Shown: piece by piece, positions 1 through 7,814 of the stretch
Position numbering within the stretch: the first letter of the stretch is position 1
How the letters are laid out: the number at the start of each line of letters is the position of its first letter
Assembly: GCA_964577195.1 (NCBI GenBank)
Contig: CAZNYF010000019.1
Location: 1 to 24,260 of the forward strand
Direction of reading: 5' to 3'
Source of the DNA: HyVt-560 sp964577195
Lineage (GTDB): Bacteria; Pseudomonadota; Gammaproteobacteria; UWMA-0217
Length of the DNA: 24,260 bases
Translations under genes and position numbers: made by a program
Notes under the pieces: model-generated
Told to the model about the DNA's origin: nothing
Databases searched by the model: none
What the model saw: the letters and a program-made list of their open reading frames with translations, nothing else

Positions 1-1953
1 TTCGTTGAGCTCCTTACCACCCACCGTAGATACTCGCGGATCAGTGGAAGGCACTAAGCCCTCTTCAACCTGCAAACCAGTGGTTCCATCAAAGGTGGTA
101 ATTGTGGTTCGGACATTGGCCTGACCGGGTGTTGGCGCATGGAATCCCGTCGAAACAGCACCACGAAGCGCAACCGCATCGGAGACTCTGTAGCGCGTAG
201 CCACCTTGCCGTTGATGGTATCTCCAAAATCGGAGAAATCTTCATAACGCAGCGCGTACTGCATCAACCAGGCTTCCGAAATGTCTTGTTCCAAATCGGC
301 GTAGATGGCGACGTTATCGCGGGAGAACTCACCGGAATCCGCTGGTGTAATACCTTTGAATCCACTAGAGCCACCTCCAACGGACGCGCTTGGCTCACCA
401 GCGACGACGGTATAGGTTTCCTCACGCCATTCTGCACCAAAACCCAGATTTAACGTCTCGCTGAGTGATTTGGAAAAGTCGGCATTTAAATTCAACTCTT
501 CCTGCTTATAACCACCCACATCAAAATCACGCTGCGGGATTTGCAAGTTCGCATCTAAACCCAGATCTGGGTTTACGGTGTTATTCAGGAAATAGTCTAG
601 TTCGTTCATTCCCAAACCTACGCTGAAGTCATAATACGTACCGCTGGCAAATTCACCTTCAACCCCTGCAACCAGAGTCGTATCGGTTTGCGCGCCATCA
701 AGATACGGGGTGAAGCCTCCAGGCAACCCGGTAAAACCGGCATCGCGCAGTGGCACCAGACTTGAATGTTGCGGGTTACGATAGAAGAATCGATAGCGAC
801 CATCGGTATCGGCATATCCAAAGCGCCCATAAAGTGATTGGGTATCGCCAAGATCAATTCCAGCGTTGACGAACAGCCGGGTGGCTTGTGTCTCAGGTCG
901 TCCCCAGGATTGTGCAAAGGGTGCATCATCAAAAGGCGCATCCTGCCCCACTTCGGTGACACCGCTATCAATCAATGCTTGCGCATCCGGACGCTGAAGC
1001 CCGCGTGATAGTGCTTCATTATCAACAATCTCCAAACTGACATTCACAAAACCGCTATCACCGAGTGCAAAGCCACCGTTACCGGCAAACTTGATACTCT
1101 GTTCGCCTTCATAATGCTGACCATATTGAAGCTGGACTTCACCACCTTCTGCGGCATCTTTCATTACAAAGTTGATGACACCAGCAATCGCATCAGAACC
1201 GTACTGTGACGCTGCACCATCGCGTAGCACTTCCACCCGCTTAACGGCAATACCAGGAATCATGCCGACATCCACACCATGCGCACCATTACCTGCGGCT
1301 GGTGCGAAAAACTGCACCAGAGCCGAACGATGGCGGCGTTTGCCATTCACTAAAATCAGGGTTTGGTCAGAAGCTGTACCACGCAATGAAGTAGGTCGAA
1401 CAAATGCACTACCGTCACCGGTTGCAGGTGTTGCCGTATAGGAAGGCACCATTGCTCTTAAGTTATCGGTGATATCCGCGGTGCTACCAAGCGCATTAAA
1501 TTCCTCACCACTTATCACATCAACAGGCACTGGGGAATCCGCTACCGAGCGTGGCTTCTGACTACGTGTTCCAATCGTAATGACTTCTTCAATCGTATCA
1601 TTATCAGCTACGGCCACAGCGATATCAGGAGCAGCTGCTGGTTCCGGAGCTGCTACTTTCGGCGCTACAGGTGCAAGTGGTGGTTCGACTTCTACAGTCT
1701 CCTTAACGCCCTCTTTAACCTCTTTTTCAGCGCTCTCAGCTTCCTTGGCAACTTCTTTCTTCACCTCCTTGGTAGCTTTTTCTGTCGCTTCGTTTTTGAC
1801 TTCTTTACCCGCATCCTTAGCGGCATCTTTTACATCCTTGATAAATATCTCTGAAGTCCCCTCTGCGACTTGAGCCATCACAGTTTGAGAGACGCATAGG
1901 CTACCGGCTACAAGCCCGACCGATGCTGCGAAATATCGCCAGTTTCTTTTCAT
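1..1953 (-). CDS. TonB-dependent outer-membrane receptor, partial (C-terminus beyond the window)
   Basis: The reading frame is open from an ATG at 1953 to the window edge (651 codons, no stop), so the end of the beta-barrel is missing; such receptors usually have 700-950 residues. A TGAGG ribosome site lies 7 nt upstream of the ATG. Residues 1-27 are a signal peptide ending in VMA. Residues about 35-90 are an unusual Lys/Glu/Ala/Val helix-like stretch (motifs such as KDAAKDAGKEV and KEVKKEVAKEAE), followed by a Pro/Ala-rich hinge to about 116. A TonB-box-like EEVITIGTR is at 122-130. The plug (about 137-255) contains VNGKRRHR, VEVLRDGAASQYGSDAIAGVINF; barrel strands follow. It takes up an unknown ligand across the outer membrane using TonB energy. 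It is divergent from the TonB2 operon, which is its probable energiser. Family assignment is firm; the substrate cannot be told. Confidence 0.93.
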   Translation of the reverse strand, partial: MKRNWRYFAASVGLVAGSLCVSQTVMAQVAEGTSEIFIKDVKDAAKDAGKEVKNEATEKATKEVKKEVAKEAESAEKEVKEGVKETVEVEPPLAPVAPKVAAPEPAAAPDIAVAVADNDTIEEVITIGTRSQKPRSVADSPVPVDVISGEEFNALGSTADITDNLRAMVPSYTATPATGDGSAFVRPTSLRGTASDQTLILVNGKRRHRSALVQFFAPAAGNGAHGVDVGMIPGIAVKRVEVLRDGAASQYGSDAIAGVINFVMKDAAEGGEVQLQYGQHYEGEQSIKFAGNGGFALGDSGFVNVSLEIVDNEALSRGLQRPDAQALIDSGVTEVGQDAPFDDAPFAQSWGRPETQATRLFVNAGIDLGDTQSLYGRFGYADTDGRYRFFYRNPQHSSLVPLRDAGFTGLPGGFTPYLDGAQTDTTLVAGVEGEFASGTYYDFSVGLGMNELDYFLNNTVNPDLGLDANLQIPQRDFDVGGYKQEELNLNADFSKSLSETLNLGFGAEWREETYTVVAGEPSASVGGGSSGFKGITPADSGEFSRDNVAIYADLEQDISEAWLMQYALRYEDFSDFGDTINGKVATRYRVSDAVALRGAVSTGFHAPTPGQANVRTTITTFDGTTGLQVEEGLVPSTDPRVSTVGGKELNE

Positions 1954-2355
1954 TTTATTACCTCAGTAGGATGATTAATTACAAGTAAGTATGGTTAACA
2001 TCACTAGAGAGAATAGGAAAAAGCAACGAAAATACAAGGCGTAAGGTAAAAAAACTGCAAAAACTTTATTTTCAGAAGCCTCAAAACCGTTTTTTCAGGT
2101 CATTGATGAATTGATGAAGTTTCTAACCCGAGACATCAACTTGACACCCGGATAATCACCGAAAATGAAGCAAATTTTTGTGGCAATACATTTTTTCAGG
2201 AATTTTATTTTTTTTGGACTATGCTTCTTAATTAGGCCATTAATATTTTAGTTATCGACAAAACCTTGATAACAATTTTAAAAAACAACGTCGATAAAGT
2301 ATCGATACCCTATCAATAATTCAGCGAGCAGATGTTCGCAGAGGAGTCTGATTTT
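1954..2355. promoter_or_regulatory. Divergent control region between the receptor and the TonB2 operon
   Basis: No gene is seen in this AT-rich 402 bp. It must hold the promoters of both the receptor (leftward) and the DUF3450-TtpC-ExbB-ExbD-TonB-TPR operon (rightward). I could not fix a convincing -35/-10 pair for either. The last 70 bp carry a cluster of TATCRA/TYGATA half-sites (given as its own entry). Within it, 2267-2281 (TGATAACAATTTTAA) loosely resembles a Fur box, but the match is too partial to claim iron control. Confidence 0.6.
2251..2318. promoter_or_regulatory. Cluster of TATCGA-like inverted and direct half-sites, probable operator array
   Basis: Five related sites lie in 68 bp: GTTATCGAC (2251-2259), TTGATAAC (2266-2273), GTCGATAA (2290-2297), the perfect palindrome GTATCGATAC (2299-2308) and TATCAATA (2311-2318). 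GTTATC/GATAAC and TTATCGAC/GTCGATAA are perfect inverted pairs. The cluster ends 37 bp before the DUF3450 start codon, where a repressor or activator of the TonB2 operon would bind. The regulator is not identified. Confidence 0.45.
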
Positions 2356-3120
2356 ATGCCTGCACGGAGTCTTTTATTCATTCTTTCCTGTAGTTTATCC
2401 GGCCTCGCTTTTAGCGCTGGCGTCGACCAGTTAACCAAGGAGGGGCAGCGACGCATTCAGGATGGCAAAGCCGCACAGAGTACGGTTGATTCTCTGAGTG
2501 ATTCAGCTTCCAGCCTCGTTTCCAAATACAAAACGGCGACCAAAGTGGTCGATGGCCTGGTGATCTACAACAACCTGTTGGAAGTTCAGGTTAAAAATCA
2601 GCGCAAGGAAATGGAGCAAAGCCGACAATCCATTGAGAACGTCAGTACGATTGAACGCCAGGTGGTGCCTTTAATGGTTCGCATGCTCGATTCGCTGGAA
2701 AAATTTGTTGCTCTGGATGTGCCTTTTTTAAACGGTGAACGTACTGAAAGAGTTGAAAAGCTCCGCGCCATGATGCTGCGCTCTGATGTCAGCCCGGCTG
2801 AAAAATATCGCCGCGTAATCGAGGCGTATCAAATCGAGAATGATTATGGCCGCACCATTGAAGCTTACCGGGGCAACCTGAGCGTTGGCGAAAGCTCTCG
2901 AGAAGTGGATTTTCTGCGCGTTGGCCGAGTGGCGCTGCTCTATCAAAGCATTGGGCGAGAATTCACCGGAGCCTGGGACGCTGATGCAAAAACCTGGGTC
3001 GAGCTTTCCGCAGCGGATTACAAACAGCATGTAGCCAAGGGTATTCGCATCGCTCGTAAACAGGTTGCACCGGATCTGCTGGTATTGCCGATTGCCGCTG
3101 CCAAGGAGCTGAGCCAATGA
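2356..3120 (+). CDS. DUF3450 family periplasmic coiled-coil protein of the TonB2 cluster
   Basis: The start at 2356 is preferred over an ATG at 2332 because GAGGAG lies 9 nt upstream and the protein then begins directly with a signal peptide (MPARSLLFILSCSLSGLAFS, cleavage near AFSA). The 254-residue product is mostly helical and coiled-coil (about residues 25-120, with NQRKEMEQSRQSIENV), followed by a compact part with LRVGRVALLYQS and a WVELS segment typical of DUF3450. Members of this family are encoded first in Vibrio-type TonB2 operons next to TtpC; their molecular role is poorly known. The stop TGA overlaps the ATG of the next gene (ATGA). That ATG is interrupted 20 nt later by the N gap, and its full copy starts at 3272. 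Confidence 0.88.
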   Translation: MPARSLLFILSCSLSGLAFSAGVDQLTKEGQRRIQDGKAAQSTVDSLSDSASSLVSKYKTATKVVDGLVIYNNLLEVQVKNQRKEMEQSRQSIENVSTIERQVVPLMVRMLDSLEKFVALDVPFLNGERTERVEKLRAMMLRSDVSPAEKYRRVIEAYQIENDYGRTIEAYRGNLSVGESSREVDFLRVGRVALLYQSIGREFTGAWDADAKTWVELSAADYKQHVAKGIRIARKQVAPDLLVLPIAAAKELSQ

Positions 3121-3136
3121 GAAACATCGGAATAAT
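3082..3136 (+). repeat. First copy of an exact 55-bp duplication flanking the assembly gap
   Basis: These 55 bases (end of the DUF3450 gene plus the first 20 bases of the ttpC-like gene) are identical to 3237-3291. The copies abut the two edges of the N run, as expected for two overlapping contigs that were scaffolded without merging. Confidence 0.95.
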
Positions 3137-3236
3137 NNNNNNNNNNNNNNNNNNNNNNNNNNNNNNNNNNNNNNNNNNNNNNNNNNNNNNNNNNNNNNNN
3201 NNNNNNNNNNNNNNNNNNNNNNNNNNNNNNNNNNNN
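3137..3236. other. Assembly gap of exactly 100 N, probably spurious
   Basis: The run is exactly 100 N, a conventional placeholder for unknown gap size. Because the 55 bp on each side are identical, the contigs most likely overlap, and removing 155 nt would restore a continuous operon with an ATGA overlap between DUF3450 and ttpC. No gene content is expected in the gap. Confidence 0.92.
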
Positions 3237-3291
3237 GTATTGCCGATTGCCGCTGCCAAGGAGCTGAGCCAATGAGAAACATCGGAATAAT
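3237..3291 (+). repeat. Second copy of the 55-bp duplication flanking the gap
   Basis: Identical to 3082-3136. It includes the AAGGAG ribosome site and ATG (3272) of the ttpC-like gene, so the ttpC reading frame to the right of the gap is complete. Confidence 0.95.
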
Positions 3292-4663
3292 GAAAGTAAT
3301 CAATACGCTCAAGGCCTTCCTGCCGGTCGCAATCATGCTATTGGCTGGTGCGAGTATTTCTGCCAATGCTGCCTCGCTGGATCTCGACCAATTACTCCAG
3401 CAAGTTAAATCTGGCCGCGTTAAAGACTCACAGGATAATGCCAAACGCATTGAGGCGTTTAAGGCCGACAAGGCACAACAAAGTCAAATACTTAGCGAAA
3501 TCAATACTCTAAAGTCCCGTGAGGAAGCACGCAGCAGCAGTTTGGAAGCAGAGTTTGAGAAGAACGAAGTCGAAGTCGTTAAGCTGCAAAAAGCCTTGAA
3601 GGAACGGCTTGGCGGACTCAAAGAACTTTTCGGCGTTGTGCAACAAGCCTCCGGCGATGCACGTGGTCAGTTTGATAGCTCATTGACACAGCTTCAGTTC
3701 AAGGAACGCAGCGATTTTCTCACCGGACTGGCGCAGAAAATGGGGCAGACCAGTCAGCTGGCCTCCATTGATGAAATTGAACGGCTCTGGTTTGAGCTGC
3801 AACGCGAAATGACCGAATCTGCAAAAGTCGTCACCTTCGATGCCAAAGTGATCACCGCAACGGGTGAAGAAGAAATTCGCCCGGTAACACGAGTTGGCCT
3901 GTTCAACGTTGTCTCGCAGGGTAAATATCTGCAATATGTTCCCGAGACCGGCAATCTGGTTGAGCTGGGTCGTCAGCCCAAGGCGCGATTTCTCAGCGGA
4001 ATTAACGCTCTGGAAAGTGCCGACAGCGGCTTGACTCCCTTCGCGGTTGATCCTTCACGCGGCCAGTTATTATCCCTGCTGGTGCAATCACCCAACCTGA
4101 TCGAACGTATCAAGCAAGGTGGTGTGGTCGGCTACATTATTCTGGCTTTGGGACTTGTCGCACTGTTGATCGCGCTGGAAAGACTCTTCACCCTATGGAG
4201 AACCGGTGCAGCTGTTCGCAGCCAGATTAAAGATCCCGATTCCCCGCGTGAGAACAATCCGCTCGGTCGGGTGCTGAAAATATTCGAGAACAACCCCAAG
4301 GCCAGTACCGAGACACTGGAACTGAGGCTCAGCGAAAGTGTTTTAAAGGAAACCAGCCGACTCAATGTCCGACTGATGTTCCTCAAAGTAATCGCGGTGG
4401 TTGCGCCACTGATGGGGCTACTTGGTACCGTTACCGGCATGATTGTCACCTTCCAGGCGATCACATTGTTCGGTACTGGCGATCCCAAACTCATGGCTGG
4501 CGGTATATCGCAAGCACTGGTGACCACCGTGCTAGGACTCTGCGTAGCTATCCCGACCGTGTTTATGCACACCATTGCAGCAACCCGTGCAAAACGTCTA
4601 ACCCAAGTGCTCGAAGAACAGGCGACCGGGATGGTGGCAAGCCGTTCCGAGCGTGGCGACTAG
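3272..4663 (+). CDS. ttpC: TtpC-like protein: periplasmic coiled-coil domain fused to a MotA/TolQ/ExbB channel domain
   Basis: The 463-residue protein starts at an ATG preceded by AAGGAG at 8 nt. Residues 1-33 form a signal peptide (ending SANA). Residues 35-280 are periplasmic, with a coiled coil at about 40-120 and a mixed domain (VTRVGLFNVVSQGKYLQYVPETG). The MotA/TolQ/ExbB part follows: membrane segments at about 285-305, 370-395 (APLMGLLGTVTGMIVTFQ) and 412-435 (QALVTTVLGLCVAIP). In Vibrio, TtpC is needed specifically for TonB2-dependent transport. The presence of a second, short ExbB immediately downstream identifies this as the TtpC member, not ExbB itself. The gene name is given by this architecture and gene order. 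Confidence 0.88.
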   Translation: MRNIGIMKVINTLKAFLPVAIMLLAGASISANAASLDLDQLLQQVKSGRVKDSQDNAKRIEAFKADKAQQSQILSEINTLKSREEARSSSLEAEFEKNEVEVVKLQKALKERLGGLKELFGVVQQASGDARGQFDSSLTQLQFKERSDFLTGLAQKMGQTSQLASIDEIERLWFELQREMTESAKVVTFDAKVITATGEEEIRPVTRVGLFNVVSQGKYLQYVPETGNLVELGRQPKARFLSGINALESADSGLTPFAVDPSRGQLLSLLVQSPNLIERIKQGGVVGYIILALGLVALLIALERLFTLWRTGAAVRSQIKDPDSPRENNPLGRVLKIFENNPKASTETLELRLSESVLKETSRLNVRLMFLKVIAVVAPLMGLLGTVTGMIVTFQAITLFGTGDPKLMAGGISQALVTTVLGLCVAIPTVFMHTIAATRAKRLTQVLEEQATGMVASRSERGD

Positions 4664-4675
4664 CGGCAACGGCTG

Positions 4676-5212
4676 ATGGAGCAACTTTATTACTATCTCC
4701 CTGCGCTCGGTTCTGTACGTGATTTTATGGAGCTTGGCGGTGGCGTATTGGTACTCATCGCCGGACTTCTGCTGATCATGTGGAGCCTGATATTTGAGCG
4801 ATTCTTTTATCTTCGCGGTTGGCATAAACGCTTGGTAAAACAGGCTATTGAAGCTTGGGAAGACCGCAGTGAAAGAAGTTCATGGCATGCCCATCAGGTA
4901 CGCGACTTGCTCATTTCGCAGGTCAGTCAACAGCTGGAGCGCAATATGCCGCTGATTAAAACCTGTGTGGCACTAGCCCCGTTACTCGGCTTGCTCGGTA
5001 CAGTGACTGGCATGATTCAGGTTTTCGAAGTCATGGCGTTGTCTGGCTCTGGCAATGCCCGCTCGATGGCGGCAGGCGTTTCCAAAGCTACCATCCCGAC
5101 GATGGCAGGCATGGTCGCGGCTTTGTCCGGGGTAGCCATGCACACCTGGCTAGCCAAAAAAGTGGCTTATGAGCAGGAAAAACTGGCCGAACAGATGACT
5201 ACGGATAATTAG
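4676..5212 (+). CDS. exbB: ExbB2-type proton-channel subunit of the TonB2 complex
   Basis: This 178-residue inner-membrane protein has the size of TonB2-system ExbB. Membrane segments lie at about 20-42 (VLVLIAGLLLIMWSLIFERFF), then the conserved pair with CVALAPLLGLLGTVTGMIQVF and KATIPTMAGMVAALSGVAMH. ExbB assembles with ExbD into the proton-conducting motor that energises TonB. The gene begins 13 nt after the ttpC stop; its ribosome site is weak, suggesting coupling to ttpC translation. An 85-bp palindrome follows the stop codon and separates it from exbD, which is abnormal spacing for this gene pair. Confidence 0.9.
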   Translation: MEQLYYYLPALGSVRDFMELGGGVLVLIAGLLLIMWSLIFERFFYLRGWHKRLVKQAIEAWEDRSERSSWHAHQVRDLLISQVSQQLERNMPLIKTCVALAPLLGLLGTVTGMIQVFEVMALSGSGNARSMAAGVSKATIPTMAGMVAALSGVAMHTWLAKKVAYEQEKLAEQMTTDN

Positions 5213-5241
5213 TAGATGGCATATACATTGACAGATGATGA

Positions 5242-5328
5242 CGTAGATTGTGGGTAAGCTAGCGAACCCCAACAACGGTGCTGGCATGAATATCCCAGTT
5301 GGGGTTCATGCTTCACCCACAACCTACG
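5242..5328. repeat. Palindromic REP/MITE-like element between exbB and exbD
   Basis: Two arms of about 31 nt form an imperfect inverted repeat: left CGTAGATTGTGGGTAAGC... ending in GAACCCCAAC (5242-5273), right GTTGGGGTTCATGC... ending in ACAACCTACG (5298-5328), with a 24-nt centre. Only a few mismatches and one bulge interrupt the arms. The shape resembles the small GTTGGG/CCCAAC palindromes dispersed in many proteobacterial genomes. It accounts for nearly half of the 192-bp exbB-exbD gap and would form a strong hairpin in the operon mRNA. Confidence 0.75.
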
Positions 5329-5404
5329 AAGTAAGATCTTATCCGTTAAATTAAAGTAGAACTTAGGTACTAACAAAATAAAATGACGTACAGGAATCAA
5401 TAAC

Positions 5405-5812
5405 ATGCGTAGATTACGAAACAGTTCAGACGCTGACGACGAAACCAACATTGATATCACGCCCATGCTGGATGTGGTGTTCATCATGTTGATCTTTTTC
5501 ATCGTCACAGCAACCTTTGTCAAAGAATCTGGCATCGACGTTAACCGGCCAGATGCCGCCACCGCTGTGAAAAAGGAAAAAGCCAATATTCTCATCGCGA
5601 TCAGCGAGAACAATGAAATCTGGATTGACCGTCGCCAGGTCGATATTCGCTCCGTACGGCCTAACATTGAACGATTGCATGCTGAAAATCCACAAGGCTC
5701 AGTCGTCATTCAAGCCGACAAAAAAGCGTTTACCGAAACGTTGATTAAAGTCATGGATGCGGCGCGTTCGGCAGGTGTCTTTAACGTGGCAATCGCTGCT
5801 CAGGAGCCATAA
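5405..5812 (+). CDS. exbD: ExbD2-type subunit of the TonB2 motor
   Basis: The 135-residue protein has one N-terminal membrane segment (about 22-41) containing ITPMLDVVFIMLIFFIV, with the invariant Asp at residue 23 that carries protons in the ExbD/TolR/MotB family. The rest is the periplasmic ExbD domain (ANILIAISENNEIWID... GSVVIQADK... VMDAARSAGVFNVAIA). An AGGA lies 9 nt before the ATG. It is separated from exbB by 192 bp that include a palindromic element and an AT-rich stretch, so a secondary promoter there is possible but not demonstrated. The tonB gene begins 7 nt after its stop. Confidence 0.93.
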   Translation: MRRLRNSSDADDETNIDITPMLDVVFIMLIFFIVTATFVKESGIDVNRPDAATAVKKEKANILIAISENNEIWIDRRQVDIRSVRPNIERLHAENPQGSVVIQADKKAFTETLIKVMDAARSAGVFNVAIAAQEP

Positions 5813-5818
5813 CCCCAT

Positions 5819-6472
5819 ATGAGCGCCTATCTGGAATCCACCAGCGGTCTGGGAACCGCAAGCATTCGCTGGATTGTTGGCCTCGTATTGGCCGCTATGG
5901 TGACAGCCTCGCTGTTATGGATGATGCAGTTTTTAATTACCACAGCTGATAAATCACTAGACGATGCCAAAGCGGGCAACATAGTAGATTTCGTCCGTCT
6001 CAAGCGAGATGAAATCGTCCGCCGTAAATCGCTCAAACCGGAAAAACCCCCCGCGCCAAAAGCGCCACCACCCGAGCCACCCAAGCCCAAGCTCGACAAG
6101 GTCAATCCCAAAACCGAGAAGTTAACCATCGGCACCATTGATGTCACACCAGAAGTTGATCTCTCGGCAGATGGCTTTAGCCTCAGTATCGGCGAAGGTG
6201 ATTATCTGCCTATCGTCAAGGTCGCACCAATTTATCCACAACGCGCGCTGACTCGCGGCATTGAAGGCTATGTACTAGTGGAATTCACAGTGACCAAACA
6301 AGGCTCCGTCGAAGATGTGGTAGTTGTAGAATCTGATCCAACCAGCACCATCTTCCATCGCGCTGCAAGAAATGCTGCGGGGAAATTCAAGTACAAGCCA
6401 CGCATAGTTGATGGACAGGCCGTCGCAGTCACCGGCGTACGTAATATTATTCGTTTCAAGCTGGAGAAATAA
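5819..6472 (+). CDS. tonB: TonB2-type energy-transducing protein
   Basis: The 217-residue protein has a membrane anchor (about 18-40), a short Pro-rich spacer (about 73-90, KPPAPKAPPPEPPKPK) and a TonB C-terminal domain (about 130-217) with the conserved YP (139-140, APIYPQRAL), GYVLVEFTV and ATGV-like RNIIRFKL end. It links the ExbB/ExbD motor to the TonB box of outer-membrane receptors. The spacer is short compared with E. coli TonB, as is usual for TonB2. It starts 7 nt after exbD and is followed 7 nt later by the TPR gene. Confidence 0.92.
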   Translation: MSAYLESTSGLGTASIRWIVGLVLAAMVTASLLWMMQFLITTADKSLDDAKAGNIVDFVRLKRDEIVRRKSLKPEKPPAPKAPPPEPPKPKLDKVNPKTEKLTIGTIDVTPEVDLSADGFSLSIGEGDYLPIVKVAPIYPQRALTRGIEGYVLVEFTVTKQGSVEDVVVVESDPTSTIFHRAARNAAGKFKYKPRIVDGQAVAVTGVRNIIRFKLEK

Positions 6473-6479
6473 TTTTCTG

Positions 6480-7814
6480 ATGAAACTATTAAAAATTATC
6501 GTTCTCCTTTCCATCGCAATCAGCGTGGTAGCAAATGGTCAGGCGCTGGCAGCCAGGCAAACCAAAGATGGCCCCGAAGCGGCTAAATATAAAACCCGCA
6601 AAACAGCGGCCATCAGTCAACCGGTCTACAAAAAGCTTCAGGCAATTCAGGCGCAGATTGACGCCAAGAGCTATGCCGCAGCTTTGCAAGGCTCAAAATC
6701 TCTGCGTAACGGTAAGCGCAAACTAACCTCATATGAAGCAGCCCAATCGTGGAATCTGACCGCATTCGTACACTATTTGCAGGAACGCTATCCCCCAGCC
6801 CTCAAAGCGTATAAAAACGTACTAGCTCAGGGAGATCTACCCGAAGCGCTGGTCAAAAGTACGCTCAAAACCATGAGCCAGCTGTATTTTGCCACCGAGC
6901 AATATGGCGAAGCGTTGAAAATTGTAAAACGATTAATGAACGAGACTGAAGCGCCGTCAGCGGATATGTATATGTTGCTGGGGCAAACCCATTTCCAGCT
7001 CAAACAATATGACACCGCCATAACTCCGGTGAAAAAAGCCATTGGCATGTATCGCGAACAAGGCAAAACACCCAAGGAACAATGGCTGCTATTACTGCGC
7101 GTGATCTACCATGAAAAAGGCGATTTCAAGCGCATGCGTCCAGTGCTGGAAGAGATGATCCGACTTTATCCCAAGGAGCGATATTTACGCGCATTAGCCG
7201 GTGTTTACAGCGAGCTGGGCGATACCAAAAAACAACTCACCATTATGGAAGCCTTTTACGAACAGGGACAGGAACAAAGCTCCAGCCAAATCACCAATCT
7301 GGCGAATCTCTACCTGTTGCACGGCTTGCCGTATAAAGCCGCTCAGGTTTTGGATGAAGGAATCAATAAAAGCCAGCGTATCAAGGCAACAAAAAGTAAT
7401 TATCGCCTGTTATCACAAGCCTGGTATCAGGCAAAAGAAGATGAAAAGTCGATACCGCCGATGCTCAAAGCCGCAGTTATGTCAGACACCGGAGAACTCT
7501 ATATTCGCGTGGCGCAGTCCTATCAAAACCTGGATAAATGGCAAGATGCCGCAGACGCTGTGCGCAAAGGCTTGAAGAAAGGCGGCTTAAAACGCAATGA
7601 CACAGCGCAGCTGATGCTGGGCATGGCGTTATTTAATCAACAAAAACTCACCCAGGCACGTAAACATTTTCGACTGGCAAAAGCAGATGGGCGCAGTAAG
7701 AAAGTCGCCACACAATGGCTCGCTTACGTTGATAGCGAGGTCAAGCGTAAGGAATTAATGGACGCAACTAACAAGCAACCCAAAAAACCGGTAGAGACTG
7801 CAACTGATAGTTAG
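6480..7814 (+). CDS. Secreted TPR-repeat protein of the TonB2 cluster
   Basis: The start at 6480 (7 nt after tonB) is chosen because it gives a clean signal peptide (MKLLKIIVLLSIAISVVANG, cleavage near ALA) and the upstream in-frame ATG at 6408 lies inside tonB. The 444-residue mature protein is a string of helical TPR-like repeats (for example ALKAYKNVLAQGDLPEAL, ADMYMLLGQTHFQLKQYD, AQLMLGMALFNQQKLTQA) with a Lys-rich tail. A TPR gene closes TonB2 operons in Vibrio-type clusters; its product is probably periplasmic and its task is unclear. Its stop codon is embedded in the palindrome TAGGGACGCCCTA, which resembles the end of the 162-bp elements found elsewhere in the window. Confidence 0.85.
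   Translation: MKLLKIIVLLSIAISVVANGQALAARQTKDGPEAAKYKTRKTAAISQPVYKKLQAIQAQIDAKSYAAALQGSKSLRNGKRKLTSYEAAQSWNLTAFVHYLQERYPPALKAYKNVLAQGDLPEALVKSTLKTMSQLYFATEQYGEALKIVKRLMNETEAPSADMYMLLGQTHFQLKQYDTAITPVKKAIGMYREQGKTPKEQWLLLLRVIYHEKGDFKRMRPVLEEMIRLYPKERYLRALAGVYSELGDTKKQLTIMEAFYEQGQEQSSSQITNLANLYLLHGLPYKAAQVLDEGINKSQRIKATKSNYRLLSQAWYQAKEDEKSIPPMLKAAVMSDTGELYIRVAQSYQNLDKWQDAADAVRKGLKKGGLKRNDTAQLMLGMALFNQQKLTQARKHFRLAKADGRSKKVATQWLAYVDSEVKRKELMDATNKQPKKPVETATDS

Noticed and set aside
139..453. Plus-strand open frame of 104 codons at the left end
   Set aside because: It lies antisense inside the receptor gene, whose frame is open for 651 codons with signal peptide, plug and barrel motifs.
1580..1873. 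Plus-strand Ser/Ala/Thr-rich open frame resembling a low-complexity surface protein
   Set aside because: It is the antisense reading of the Lys/Glu/Ala-rich linker of the receptor; the repetitive look comes from that linker's codons.
2267..2281. Fur box upstream of the TonB2 operon
   Set aside because: Only about 10 of 14 positions of the inverted repeat match, and the site is better described as part of the TATCGA-like cluster.
3082..3291. Tandem duplication of the DUF3450-ttpC junction
   Set aside because: The copies abut a 100-N run and are exact, which fits an unmerged contig overlap better than biology.
2728..3471. Minus-strand open frames running through the N gap
   Set aside because: They are only open because N codons are translated as X; the plus-strand DUF3450 and ttpC genes explain the sequence.
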